DNA of 44,808 bases, taken from the NCBI RefSeq assembly GCF_002158995.1, contig NZ_LOHF01000035.1, forward strand, positions 1-44,808, read 5' to 3'. The first letter of the stretch is position 1. Every line of letters starts with the position of its first letter. The notes below the pieces were generated by a model. It was not told the origin of the DNA. It saw only the letters and a list, made by a program, of their open reading frames with translations, and ran no database searches. Below, piece after piece: positions 24,804-33,001 of this stretch. This DNA is from Pseudomonas caspiana. GTDB lineage: Bacteria > Pseudomonadota > Gammaproteobacteria > Pseudomonadales > Pseudomonadaceae. The position numbers and the translations under genes are program-made.

Positions 24804-25733
24804 ATGACTATCTTGGTAATCGCTGAACATGACAATGCAACGTTGGCTCCAGCCACGCTGAATACCGTGGCGGCTGCAGTCAAAATTGGCGGCGACATTC
24901 ATGTGCTCGTTGCCGGTGCAGGCGCTTCGGCTGTCGCCGATGCTGCTGGCAAGGTCGCTGGCGTCGCGAAAGTGCTGGTGGCCGAAAACGCTGCTTATGC
25001 CCATCAACTGCCAGAGAACATCGCTCCTCTGGTCGTCGAGCTGGCCGGTGGCTACAGCCACATCCTGGCCGCCGCTACTTCCAACGGCAAAAACATTCTG
25101 CCGCGCGTTGCTGCGCTGCTGGACGTTGACCAGATCTCCGAGATTATCTCGGTCGAATCGGCTGACACCTTCAAGCGTCCGATCTACGCCGGTAACGCTA
25201 TCGCTACTGTTCAGTCGTCGGCATCGGTCAAAGTGATCACCGTGCGGGCTACCGGTTTCGATCCAGTTGCTGCTGAAGGCGGTTCTGCTGCGGTTGAAGC
25301 TGTTGCTGCAGCTCATGACGCAGGCAAATCGAGCTTTGTGGGCGAAGAGCTGGCCCAGTCTGATCGTCCCGAACTGACCGCTGCCAAGATCGTCGTATCT
25401 GGCGGTCGTGGCATGCAGAATGGCGACAACTTCAAGCACCTGTACACGCTGGCTGACAAGCTGGGCGCTGCTGTTGGCGCTTCCCGTGCAGCAGTGGACG
25501 CAGGCTTCGTACCGAACGACATGCAGGTCGGTCAGACCGGTAAGATCGTTGCACCACAGCTGTACATCGCGGTCGGTATTTCCGGCGCGATCCAGCATCT
25601 GGCGGGCATGAAAGACTCGAAAGTCATCGTCGCTATCAACAAGGACGAAGAAGCTCCGATCTTTCAGGTAGCTGATTACGGTCTGGTTGCCGACCTGTTC
25701 GAAGCAATCCCTGAGCTGGAGAAGCTGGTTTAA
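24804..25733 (+). CDS. etfA: Electron-transfer flavoprotein alpha subunit
   Basis: EtfA (309 residues) is the FAD-binding partner of EtfB. The C-terminal FAD domain shows IVVSGGRGM near 195-203, GASRAAVDAGF near 226-236, and the signature VGQTGKIVAPQLYIAVGISG followed by AIQHLAGM, with IFQVADYGLVADLF at the end. It starts 2 bases after etfB. A terminator at 25769-25837 ends the operon. The electrons go to EtfD, encoded on the other side of the shared regulatory gap. Confidence 0.97.
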   Translation: MTILVIAEHDNATLAPATLNTVAAAVKIGGDIHVLVAGAGASAVADAAGKVAGVAKVLVAENAAYAHQLPENIAPLVVELAGGYSHILAAATSNGKNILPRVAALLDVDQISEIISVESADTFKRPIYAGNAIATVQSSASVKVITVRATGFDPVAAEGGSAAVEAVAAAHDAGKSSFVGEELAQSDRPELTAAKIVVSGGRGMQNGDNFKHLYTLADKLGAAVGASRAAVDAGFVPNDMQVGQTGKIVAPQLYIAVGISGAIQHLAGMKDSKVIVAINKDEEAPIFQVADYGLVADLFEAIPELEKLV

Positions 25734-25768
25734 TCCAGATGCTTCGCTTATAAGTGCTTCTCTAAAGC

Positions 25769-25837
25769 CCCGTTCGTTTCGGCCTGTGAGCATCGCGGTT
25801 AGTGCGAGTTCACGTGGTCCGGGCGAACGGGTTTTTT
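25769..25837 (+). terminator. Terminator after etfA
   Basis: CCCGTTCG (25769-25776) pairs with CGAACGGG (25824-25831) followed by TTTTTT (25832-25837). The 47-base loop is long for an intrinsic terminator but holds further pairing. Confidence 0.6.
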
Positions 25838-25892
25838 ATTGGCTGTTTTAAAGCTTCATAGAAAAATCTGAACGCAAAAAAAAGGATTCTCC

Positions 25893-26717
25893 ATGGGTCA
25901 GTCAAACAGGCTGCTTTCTGCGCTTTTCATAGGTGTGCTTGCTGCGCCCGGTCTGGCAATGGCGGGGGGCAAGTGTGAGCGCCTGATTGTGACCGGCAGT
26001 CCAGATGCCCCTCCTTATCTGTGGCGTGATCCTCAGGACCCCAAGCACTTGATGGGCGCCAGTGCCGATCTGTTCAAGCAGGCGGCGCAAGAGCTAGGGA
26101 TAAAAGTTGAAGTATTGTTCGCCGGCAAACGCAGTCAGGCGCTTGAAGAAGTGCGTAGCGGCCGCATGGACATGTTGGTGGATGCGCCACTGAATCAGGC
26201 TGAGCTAGAGGCGCTGGACTACATCCATCCGCCACTGATTCAGAATGAAGTCATGGTCTGGACGCGTCATGATCAAGCGTTGCCGATGGATACATTGGCT
26301 GATCTTCAGGGACACAAGGGGGCGGCGTCCGAACGCATTCGCCTGACGCAGGCATTCGATGCAGCCGTCAAGGCACGCCTGACCCTTGAGCGTCTGCCCA
26401 ATCTGACCGAGGCCTTTCAGAAACTGATGCTGGGGCAGGTCAATTACGTTCTCGCCAGTCGCTACCCGGGTACGGCGATGGTGCAGACACTCGGCCTTGT
26501 CAAGGATCTGGTTGCACGACCGCAACCGGTGGACCAGCCGGGTCTATATCTCGCACTGTCTTTCAATTCGGCTTGCAACGATCCCTGGTTGCGCGGACAG
26601 CTGGCCAAAAAGATGACAGAATCGGCCGCTTCTGACCTGTCGGGTGAAGCAGTCAAACGCAATCTGGAAATCTGGAAGGCTCAATTACTGCATCCGGCCA
26701 GCGCCTCAAACAAGTAG
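25893..26717 (+). CDS. Periplasmic substrate-binding protein (SBP_bac_3 type)
   Basis: The 274-residue protein has a signal peptide of about 24 residues ending LAMA before GGKCERL, then a two-lobe type II binding fold of the amino-acid/polar-solute group (IVTGSPDAPPYLWRD at the start, LMGASADLFKQAAQELGIKVEVLF, SGRMDMLVDAPL, read in parts). Such proteins sit in the periplasm and deliver ligands to an ABC importer or act as sensors. No permease or ATPase gene is near, so it may not serve transport. Its stop overlaps the ribosome site of the next gene, so it forms a unit with two lipoprotein genes. Ligand unknown. Confidence 0.85.
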   Translation: MGQSNRLLSALFIGVLAAPGLAMAGGKCERLIVTGSPDAPPYLWRDPQDPKHLMGASADLFKQAAQELGIKVEVLFAGKRSQALEEVRSGRMDMLVDAPLNQAELEALDYIHPPLIQNEVMVWTRHDQALPMDTLADLQGHKGAASERIRLTQAFDAAVKARLTLERLPNLTEAFQKLMLGQVNYVLASRYPGTAMVQTLGLVKDLVARPQPVDQPGLYLALSFNSACNDPWLRGQLAKKMTESAASDLSGEAVKRNLEIWKAQLLHPASASNK

Positions 26718-26727
26718 GAATGTTTTT

Positions 26728-26775
26728 GTGACTTCTTTTGTGACTTCTTTTGTGACTTCTTTTGTGACAGCTTTT
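26728..26775 (+). repeat. 12-base tandem repeat at the start of the DUF4398 gene
   Basis: Three exact copies of GTGACTTCTTTT and one variant (GTGACAGCTTTT) encode VTSF/VTAF units. Each unit brings an in-frame GTG. Confidence 0.95.
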
Positions 26776-27126
26776 GTGAAAAGCCGCCCTTTATTCGCGA
26801 CCATTGCATTTGCCGCATTGGTGGGCTGTGCCAACGATCCGGCACCGATTGAACAAATGAAACTGACCGAGAAAGCCGTCGCCCAGGCCAAGGCTGTGGG
26901 GGCCGTCGATGAGCCGGAAATGCAGATGGCGGAATCGAAACTGGGGCAGGCTCGCTCTGAGATGATCAATGAATCGTTCAAGGCTGCGCGTATGCAAGCT
27001 GAGCAGGCCGAACTGGATGCGCGCCTGGCAGAGGCTCGGGTTCTGACTGAGAAGAGTCAGGAGCAAATAACTCAGCTGGACACTCGCCTCAACCGTCTGC
27101 GCAAGCAGTTGGGGGAGGGGCAATGA
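26728..27126 (+). CDS. DUF4398-like lipoprotein with repeated GTG starts
   Basis: From GTG 26728 the product is 132 residues. A lipobox LVGC (Cys34) follows a hydrophobic stretch, and the mature part is a charged helical protein (EKAVAQAKAVGA, AESKLGQARSEMI, EQAELDARLAEAR) of the DUF4398 type usually paired with OmpA-like proteins. The first 48 bases are a 12-base tandem repeat (GTGACTTCTTTT three times, then GTGACAGCTTTT), so in-frame GTG codons stand at 26728, 26740, 26752, 26764 and 26776. AGGA 26716-26719 best serves the first. From the last one the peptide MKSRPLFATIAFAALVGC is a normal lipoprotein signal. The gene ends in an ATGA overlap with the OmpA gene. Function unknown; probably envelope structure. 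Confidence 0.75.
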   Translation: MTSFVTSFVTSFVTAFVKSRPLFATIAFAALVGCANDPAPIEQMKLTEKAVAQAKAVGAVDEPEMQMAESKLGQARSEMINESFKAARMQAEQAELDARLAEARVLTEKSQEQITQLDTRLNRLRKQLGEGQ

Positions 27127-27938
27127 AGCGTATGTCTCGAGTATTAAAGGCTTGTCTGCTGTCGGGTTTCGCCGGTCTTTATGGTTGTGCAGGTCATCAG
27201 GTGGGTGAGCAGGCGTTGCAGCAGGCAAATGCTGACTTTCAGAAAGTGAAAGAGGACGGCGATGTGCTGCGCAGTGCTCCGAAAGACGTAGTGCGCGCAG
27301 GTGAGTTGCTGGGCAAGGCTGAGCGCCTGTCGACTTACCTGGGCAGCGGCAGTGATGTGGCTCATTACGCGTATCTCAGCAGCCGCTACAGCGCGATCGC
27401 CCGTGAGCACAGCAATTTGCTGCTCAACACCGAGCGGCTTGAAAAGCAGGAAATGGAGCGCCAGCGGCTTCAGTTGGCGCTGCGTGAAGCGAAGCTGGCC
27501 AGTGCCCAGCAACACGGCCAGTGGCTGGAAGACCAGATTGTCAGCCTGGCTACTACGCAGACCGAGCGCGGGTTGGTCATGACGTTGGGTGATGTGTTAT
27601 TCGATACCGGTCACGCTGAGCTCAAAAGCTCGGCCAACCGCACAGTGCTCAAGGTTGTGCAGTTTTTGCAGCTTAACCCCAAACGCGTTGTCCGTATCGA
27701 GGGCTATACCGACAACACGGGTGAAAAGCAGGAAAATCTGCGGTTGTCCCAAGAGCGTGCGCAATCGGTGGCCGACGTGTTGACGGATCTCGGCGTCGAT
27801 GAAAAACGCATTCATGTGCAGGGCTATGGTGATGAATACCCTGTGGAGGCCAATGCTTCCGAGCGGGGTCGTGCGAAAAACCGTCGTGTTGAGATCGTCT
27901 TTTCTGATTCCAAAGGGCATCTCGGCCCCAATCGCTGA
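27123..27938 (+). CDS. OmpA-family peptidoglycan-binding lipoprotein
   Basis: The 271-residue protein has a lipoprotein signal with lipobox GLYGC (Cys22), a helical, DUF4398-like middle (about 25-140), and a C-terminal OmpA domain at about 150-265. The domain shows VLFDTGHAELKSSA, RIEGYTDNTG, NLRLSQERAQSVADVL and GRAKNRRVEIVF, the residues that bind diaminopimelate of peptidoglycan. It thus links the outer membrane to the cell wall. ATG 27123 follows GAGGGGCA and overlaps the previous stop by four bases (ATGA). A terminator follows at 27951-27982. Partner of the DUF4398 lipoprotein by overlap. Confidence 0.9.
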   Translation: MKRMSRVLKACLLSGFAGLYGCAGHQVGEQALQQANADFQKVKEDGDVLRSAPKDVVRAGELLGKAERLSTYLGSGSDVAHYAYLSSRYSAIAREHSNLLLNTERLEKQEMERQRLQLALREAKLASAQQHGQWLEDQIVSLATTQTERGLVMTLGDVLFDTGHAELKSSANRTVLKVVQFLQLNPKRVVRIEGYTDNTGEKQENLRLSQERAQSVADVLTDLGVDEKRIHVQGYGDEYPVEANASERGRAKNRRVEIVFSDSKGHLGPNR

Positions 27939-27950
27939 AAAAACTTTAAA

Positions 27951-27983
27951 AAAATCGATGCCTGTTTTCAGGTGTCGATTTTT
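27951..27983 (+). terminator. Terminator after the OmpA-like gene
   Basis: AAAATCGA-TGCCTG (27951-27964) pairs with CAGGTG-TCGATTTT after loop TTTT, with T residues following to about 27986. Confidence 0.85.
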
Positions 27984-28153
27984 TTTGGCCTAAAAAGCCG
28001 ACGGCTTGGCGCTTTTGCCTGATAAATTTTTTAATCAAAGTGTTCAAGGGCTAGCCGTTCAGGAAACTGTCCCAGTACACTTCGCAACTGTTCTGGTGAC
28101 AAATCGACTATCTTCCTACAAAAGCAAGTCCCCAGCGGTATCGAGGCTGCGTC

Positions 28154-29593
28154 ATGACCAACCTTCTGCTCTATCAAAAAATCGCTCAGCAGCTGGCTGA
28201 AGATATTCGTCGCGGTGTTTATCAGCCGGGCGAGCGTGTGCCCTCGGTGCGCAAGATGAGTTCGCAGCTCAATGTCAGCCATGCGACCGTCTTGCAGGCG
28301 TATGCGAATCTGGAAGATCAGGGGTTGATTCGGGCTCGGCCGCAGTCGGGTTATTACGTGCACCAGACCCCCGCGCTCACGGCGCCTACACCCGACATTG
28401 CTCGTGTGGAAAGACCGGGGCTGGTGACGCGCAGCAGCATTATTCAGCAGGTTTTGATGGAGTCGCGCCGTGAAGGGGTTTTCCCTTTAGGCGCTGCGGT
28501 GCCGCATGTCGATTACCTGCCTGTGCGTGCCTTGCACCAGCAGATAGCAAAAGTGACCCGTTTTCAGAGCCCTCGGGCGTTCAGTTACATGTTCAGTCCG
28601 GGTTTCGAACCCTTGCGTCGTCAGGTTGCCATTCGCATGCGAGACGCTGGCGTAGTGGTTGATCCGGCTGACGTAGTGATTACTCACGGTTGCGTCGACG
28701 CCCTGCAGATGGCATTGCGGGTTGTCACCAGGCCTGGTGATCTGATCGCCGCAGAGTCGCCGACCTACTACGGGTTGCTGCAACTGGCTGACTTGTTAGG
28801 GCTCAAGGTCATTGAAATACCCAGCGACCCGCAGACAGGCATCAGCCTGGAAGCGTTGCAACTGGCAGCGAATCAGTGGTCGATCAAGGCCCTGGTGTTG
28901 ACCTCGCGCCTGAGTAATCCGCTGGGCAGTAGCATGCCTGAAGAGCGCCAGAAGCATTTGCTGCGGCTTGTTTCGGATTTCGATATTCAAGTGGTTGAAG
29001 ATGATATTTATGGCGAGCTGATGTTTGAGCAAGGGCGAGCCAAGGCTTTGAAGGCCTTTGATCGTCTGGGTCGTGTTATCTATTGCTCCAGCTTCTCGAA
29101 AACCTTGTCGCCCGGCGTGCGTATCGGCTGGATGATTGCGGGAAAATACCAGTCGGAAATTCAGCGCCTTCAGATATTCAGCACTCATTCAGCGTGCAGC
29201 GTCACGCAAATGGGCGTTGCCGCTTATCTGGAAAATGGTGGTTATGACCGTCATCTGCGGTTTATTCGCGCCGAGTATCGGAAAAACCTCAGCGCTTTTC
29301 AGCTCGCGGTGCAACAGTACTTTCCCGAAGGTACGCAGATGAGCCGACCGCTGGGTGGCTTTATCTTGTGGGTCAGCCTGCCAGGGCGAGTCAATACACA
29401 GGAGTTGCACATCCGGGCACTGGAGCAGGGGATCAGCATTGCGCCGGGACTGATCTTCAGCAATACAGAACAGTTCAATCACTGCATTCGTCTGAACTGT
29501 GGCATCCCGTGGAATCGCGAGGCGGAGAGGGCGCTTATGACGCTCGGAATGCTGGCCAAACAGTTATGTCAGGAAACGGTTGAGCTCTATTGA
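28154..29593 (+). CDS. MocR-type regulator (GntR helix-turn-helix fused to aminotransferase-like domain)
   Basis: The 479-residue protein has a GntR winged helix in the first 70 residues (LAEDIRRGVYQPGERVPSVR, LNVSHATVLQAYANLEDQGL) and a fold-type I PLP domain from about 110. The PLP lysine is Lys316 in SSFSKTLSPGVRIGW, and SNPLG (254-258) and VEDDIYGEL (281-289) are the other cofactor contacts. MocR proteins bind DNA and use PLP or its amino-acid aldimines as the effector. The nearest genes give no clear target, so the regulon is unknown. Start ATG 28154 is preceded by only a weak SD. Confidence 0.92.
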   Translation: MTNLLLYQKIAQQLAEDIRRGVYQPGERVPSVRKMSSQLNVSHATVLQAYANLEDQGLIRARPQSGYYVHQTPALTAPTPDIARVERPGLVTRSSIIQQVLMESRREGVFPLGAAVPHVDYLPVRALHQQIAKVTRFQSPRAFSYMFSPGFEPLRRQVAIRMRDAGVVVDPADVVITHGCVDALQMALRVVTRPGDLIAAESPTYYGLLQLADLLGLKVIEIPSDPQTGISLEALQLAANQWSIKALVLTSRLSNPLGSSMPEERQKHLLRLVSDFDIQVVEDDIYGELMFEQGRAKALKAFDRLGRVIYCSSFSKTLSPGVRIGWMIAGKYQSEIQRLQIFSTHSACSVTQMGVAAYLENGGYDRHLRFIRAEYRKNLSAFQLAVQQYFPEGTQMSRPLGGFILWVSLPGRVNTQELHIRALEQGISIAPGLIFSNTEQFNHCIRLNCGIPWNREAERALMTLGMLAKQLCQETVELY

Positions 29594-29609
29594 GGTCAGC
29601 TATTTAGGT

Positions 29610-29638
29610 CCTGCAGAAATAGCGCATCGCTCTGCAGG
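29610..29638. other. Perfect 8-bp hairpin after the MocR gene
   Basis: CCTGCAGA (29610-29617) and TCTGCAGG (29631-29638) are inverse copies with a 13-base loop. No clean T-run follows, so terminator function is uncertain. Confidence 0.4.
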
Positions 29639-29709
29639 TTGATCTCTGTCTTGTTATTGGACGTGCAACAGGCCAGCATGTTGTTTTCTGCCTTTGCCAT
29701 TTCTGCCCT

Positions 29710-30324
29710 ATGAATGTTTTTCGCTGTGTAGCGTTGTCGTTGGTCGTTCTTCTGGGTGCCTGTGATGCTCAGGACGGGGCCGCGCCCAAGCCCAAGGTTT
29801 CAGCTGAAACCCAGGTGCCGAAGAAGACTGATGCCAGCCCTTCTGTGGCTGAGTCGACACCCTCTGCGCCTGAGCCTGCAAAGGCGCCGACGCATGAGTT
29901 GGCGCCTAATATATCGGTGGTTCCGGTGACGGCCAAAGATGGCGCAAGTGCGTCAGGCAAGCCGAAGGCTGAAGCGACAAAAACGCCTGCAACCAAAACA
30001 GTGACCGAGAAAAAGCGCGATGCGGTGGCCCGCAAGTCGGTGGCCGAGAGTAAAAAAGCGCTCAAAGACACTAGCCTGAACAATGCCAAGCTCGATTTGA
30101 GCCTGCCTCCTGAGCTGGCCGAAGAGCTGCAGCCTGCCGGAACGACCAAGGCCAAACCTCGCAAGCCAATTTTGCCGCCAATGTTTGGCGATAAGCGCGC
30201 TTCTGGTAATGACCCTTTTGAGCTCAATGGGCGCATTCTGAGCAACGAGATGGATTTGCAGATGCGTAACGACAGTCGGCGTGAGGTGGAAGGTGCTGCG
30301 CTGGACTTCAAGTTCAGGCAGTAG
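29710..30324 (+). CDS. Lysine/alanine/proline-rich lipoprotein of unknown function
   Basis: The 204-residue protein starts with a lipoprotein signal (VVLLGAC, Cys18) with Asp at the next position, the residue that holds lipoproteins in the inner membrane in enterobacteria; the rule is less strict in Pseudomonas. Residues 20-125 are of low complexity (Lys, Ala, Pro, Thr, Ser) and look disordered. The last 70 residues hold an ordered-looking segment (KPILPPMFGDKRASGNDPFELNGRIL in parts, NEMDLQMRNDSRREVEGAALDFKFRQ in parts). I do not recognise a family. It may span the periplasm from its lipid anchor. It is followed by the YkgJ gene after 71 bases. Confidence 0.75.
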   Translation: MNVFRCVALSLVVLLGACDAQDGAAPKPKVSAETQVPKKTDASPSVAESTPSAPEPAKAPTHELAPNISVVPVTAKDGASASGKPKAEATKTPATKTVTEKKRDAVARKSVAESKKALKDTSLNNAKLDLSLPPELAEELQPAGTTKAKPRKPILPPMFGDKRASGNDPFELNGRILSNEMDLQMRNDSRREVEGAALDFKFRQ

Positions 30325-30395
30325 CGCCAGGGATTTCAAACGCGCGTTTCAGCGGGTACTATCACGCTTCGAATTTCTCTTTCAGGGTGCTGGTC

Positions 30396-30653
30396 ATGGA
30401 CTGCCGCTCAGGGTGTGGTGCTTGTTGCATCGCGCCTTCTATCACTTCTCCCATACCCGGTATGCCTGATGGCAAGCCTGCAGGCGAGCGTTGTCTGCAT
30501 TTATCACTCGATATGCTGTGCACAATTTTTGGTCAGCCCGAACGTCCCGCAGTGTGCAGTCAGTTCAAGGCTGCGCACGATGTCTGTGGAGTGGATCAAG
30601 CTGATGCGATTCGTCTGATTACCTGGTGGGAGGACGCTACAGCAGTTGCGTGA
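30396..30653 (+). CDS. YkgJ-family cysteine-cluster protein
   Basis: The 85-residue protein opens MDCRSGCGACC and holds eight cysteines in all (3, 7, 10, 11, 33, 42, 54, 64), the pattern of the YkgJ / CxxCxxCC zinc- or iron-chelating family. The biochemical role of the family is not settled. ATG 30396 begins at the conserved cysteine motif and has AGGGTG upstream; an in-frame GTG at 30387 is possible but less likely. It stands between the lipoprotein and the START-domain gene on the same strand. Confidence 0.85.
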   Translation: MDCRSGCGACCIAPSITSPIPGMPDGKPAGERCLHLSLDMLCTIFGQPERPAVCSQFKAAHDVCGVDQADAIRLITWWEDATAVA

Positions 30654-30710
30654 GGGTTGCTGTGCGACAGAATTGATTGGCTGGAACTTCAAACAATAAG
30701 GAATACAACA

Positions 30711-31316
30711 ATGAGTTCGCTGCATCGAATAGCTGTTGTCTGCGGTATCACTGTGCTCATCTCTGCTGTTGCTCAGGCTGAGGACTGGAAAGTTGCAAAA
30801 GATGAGGCGGGGATCAAGGTTTCGCTGAGCGAGGTGTCGGGTTCTCAGTACAAGGCTTATCGTGGCGAGACCGTTATCAACGCGAGTGTCGCTAAGTTGC
30901 GCAGTCTTCAAGAGGACGTAGCGGGTGCCTGTGCCTGGATTCATGAGTGCAAGTCGCAGAAGATGCTGAAACATGAGGGCAATCAAGCCTGGACGTACAC
31001 TCAGATCAATACGCCGTGGCCGGTAACGCCTCGGGATTCGGTATTGCTGGTGACGACGGAAGAGGGCGCTGACGGCAGCCTGACCCGCAAACTTCAGGAG
31101 GTACCCAAGTACATACCTGAGGAAAAAGGGTTTGTGCGGGTGTCGCAAGTCGACGGCTTCTGGAAGTTTGTGCCGCAAGGGCCGAACAAGACTCTAGTGA
31201 CTTATCAAGTACATACCGAACCAGGCGGTAGCGTGCCTTCATGGCTGGCTAACAAGTTCGTGGTAGATGCGCCGTTTAATACGTTGAAGGCGTTGAAGGA
31301 AAGGGCTGAGAAGTAG
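30711..31316 (+). CDS. Secreted START-domain protein
   Basis: The 201-residue protein has a signal peptide ending AVAQA before EDW (cleavage near residue 23) and then a START-type lipid-binding domain (DWKVAKDEAGIKVSL, AYRGETVIN, WTYTQINTPWPVTPRDSVLL, WKFVPQG, TLVTYQVHTEPGG, WLANKFVVDAPFNTL in parts). It is thus a periplasmic protein that may bind a hydrophobic ligand. A gene of this kind next to gltA is common in Pseudomonas. ATG 30711 follows AAGGAA. Ligand unknown. It converges on gltA with a REP and a terminator in between. Confidence 0.88.
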   Translation: MSSLHRIAVVCGITVLISAVAQAEDWKVAKDEAGIKVSLSEVSGSQYKAYRGETVINASVAKLRSLQEDVAGACAWIHECKSQKMLKHEGNQAWTYTQINTPWPVTPRDSVLLVTTEEGADGSLTRKLQEVPKYIPEEKGFVRVSQVDGFWKFVPQGPNKTLVTYQVHTEPGGSVPSWLANKFVVDAPFNTLKALKERAEK

Positions 31317-31371
31317 TCTCGCTTATTGCGCATCCCATCAATCATGGATTTGAAGCACATTACTTATAGGG

Positions 31372-31420
31372 GCTGCCGAAGGCTGCGACGCGTTTGTCCT
31401 GCTACACAGCCTTCGGCAGC
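31372..31420. repeat. REP doublet between the START gene and gltA
   Basis: GCTGCCGAAGGCTG (31372-31385) and CAGCCTTCGGCAGC (31407-31420) are perfect inverse copies. The GCCGAAGGCTG core is shared with the REP after dgoD (17132-17203). Confidence 0.8.
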
Positions 31421-31466
31421 TCCTGCAAGGTTCTGTATCTGCTGAGCGTTCCAGGTAAGCAGGCAT

Positions 31467-31495
31467 AAAAAAGGGCTGCCATTGGCAGCCCTTTT
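31467..31495. terminator. Terminator after gltA (usable from both sides)
   Basis: AAAAAGGGCTGCC (31468-31480) with GGCAGCCCTTTT (31484-31495) form a stem with a 3-base loop; A- and T-runs on the two sides allow use on either strand. It follows gltA by 18 bases. Confidence 0.85.
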
Positions 31496-31512
31496 CAGTT
31501 GTAGCGTGAAGC

Positions 31513-32802
31513 TTACTTGCGGTCTTCCAGTGGCACGATATCGCGGGACACGTAGCCTGTGTATAGCTGGCGTGGACGGCCAATCTTGTACGGGCTGGAA
31601 AGCATTTCCTTCCAGTGGGAGATCCAGCCGACAGTCCGCGCCAAGGCGAAGATTACGGTGAACATGCTGGTTGGGATGCCGATTGCCTTGAGGATGATGC
31701 CCGAATAGAAGTCGACGTTCGGGTACAGCGAGCGCTCGATGAAGTAAGGATCGGTCAGGGCGATCTCTTCCAGGCGCATGGCCAGCTCAAGTTGCGGGTC
31801 ATTGGTGATGCCCAGCTCCTTGAGGACTTCGTCGCAGGTCTGCTTCATCACGGTGGCGCGCGGGTCGCGGTTCTTGTAAACCCGGTGACCGAAGCCCATC
31901 AGTTTGAACGGATCGTTCTTGTCCTTGGCTTTGGCGATGAACTTGTCGATGTTCGACACATCGCCGATCTCATCCAGCATGGACAGTACTGCTTCGTTCG
32001 CGCCGCCGTGTGCCGGGCCCCAGAGCGCGGCAATACCGGCTGCGATGCAGGCGAACGGGTTAGCCCCCGAAGAGCCCGCCATACGTACGGTGGACGTCGA
32101 GGCGTTCTGTTCGTGGTCGGCGTGCAGGATGAAGATCTTGTCCATGGCCTTGGCCAGTACCGGGCTGATCGGTTTGATCTCGCACGGTGTGTTGAACATC
32201 ATGTGCAGGAAGTTCTCGGCGTAGCTCAGGTCATTACGCGGGTACATCATGGGTTGACCCATGGAGTACTTGTACACCATTGCTGCCAGGGTCGGCATCT
32301 TGGCGACCAGACGGATGGCCGAGATTTCACGGTGCTGTGGATTATTGATATCCAGAGAGTCGTGATAGAACGCGGAGAGAGCGCCCACCACGCCGCACAT
32401 CACTGCCATCGGGTGAGCGTCGCGGCGGAAGCCGTTGAAAAATGTTTTGAGTTGCTCGTGAACCATGGTGTGGTTTTTCACGACAACAACGAACTGGGCT
32501 TTCTGTTCGGCGGTTGGCAGTTCGCCGTTCAGCAACAGGTAGCAGGTTTCCAGGTAGTCCGACTGTTCAGCCAGTTGTTCGATCGGATAGCCGCGGTGCA
32601 GCAGGATCCCGTTGTCACCATCAATGTAGGTGATCTTCGACTCGCAAGAGGCGGTCGACATGAAGCCTGGGTCGAATGTGAAGCGGCCGGTGGCTGTCAG
32701 ACCACGTACGTCGATAACGTCGGGGCCTACGGTGCCGGTCAGAATGGGCAGCTCGACGGGGGCTGCGCCCTCGATGATCAACTGCGCTTTATTATCAGCC
32801 AT
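31513..32802 (-). CDS. gltA: Citrate synthase
   Basis: GltA condenses oxaloacetate and acetyl-CoA to citrate. The 429-residue protein is the type II hexameric form, with the catalytic residues His265 (GPAHGG), His306 (GFGHRVYK) and Asp364 (NVDFYSG). ATG 32802 is preceded by AGGAGG at a good distance. It is divergent from sdhCDAB across 361 bases, the standard Pseudomonas arrangement. Its promoter (TTGACT-N16-TATAGT on the minus strand) contains a perfect palindrome exactly in the spacer, which points to repressor control. Confidence 0.98.
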   Translation of the reverse strand: MADNKAQLIIEGAAPVELPILTGTVGPDVIDVRGLTATGRFTFDPGFMSTASCESKITYIDGDNGILLHRGYPIEQLAEQSDYLETCYLLLNGELPTAEQKAQFVVVVKNHTMVHEQLKTFFNGFRRDAHPMAVMCGVVGALSAFYHDSLDINNPQHREISAIRLVAKMPTLAAMVYKYSMGQPMMYPRNDLSYAENFLHMMFNTPCEIKPISPVLAKAMDKIFILHADHEQNASTSTVRMAGSSGANPFACIAAGIAALWGPAHGGANEAVLSMLDEIGDVSNIDKFIAKAKDKNDPFKLMGFGHRVYKNRDPRATVMKQTCDEVLKELGITNDPQLELAMRLEEIALTDPYFIERSLYPNVDFYSGIILKAIGIPTSMFTVIFALARTVGWISHWKEMLSSPYKIGRPRQLYTGYVSRDIVPLEDRK

Positions 32803-32859
32803 GTGGCCTCCTGTTTATGCTTCAAATCATCAGACGGCCCCCCACGCAGGGCCCGCACC

Positions 32860-32887
32860 ACTATAGTTAGATAAAATCTAAAGTCAA
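32860..32887 (-). promoter_or_regulatory. Sigma-70 promoter of gltA
   Basis: On the minus strand TTGACT (32887-32882) and TATAGT (32865-32860) are 16 bases apart, about 60 bases before the gltA start codon. Confidence 0.7.
32867..32881. promoter_or_regulatory. Perfect palindrome in the gltA promoter spacer
   Basis: TTAGAT-AAA-ATCTAA is a perfect 6-3-6 inverted repeat that covers 15 of the 16 spacer bases of the gltA promoter. A protein bound here would block RNA polymerase. The regulator is not known. Confidence 0.6.
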
Positions 32888-33001
32888 TTTGCCTAAAGTC
32901 GTGTTCCAGAAGGCTTTCAGGCTTGATTTGCCCTGCGACATTGTGTCACTTACGCTTTTTATCCGGCCAGCGCAATCACCTATTTGAAGGGCTTCTCTGC
33001 G

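Noticed and set aside
26728..26775. The tandem repeat as a CRISPR-like array
   Set aside because: Units of 12 bases follow each other without spacers and are in a coding frame.
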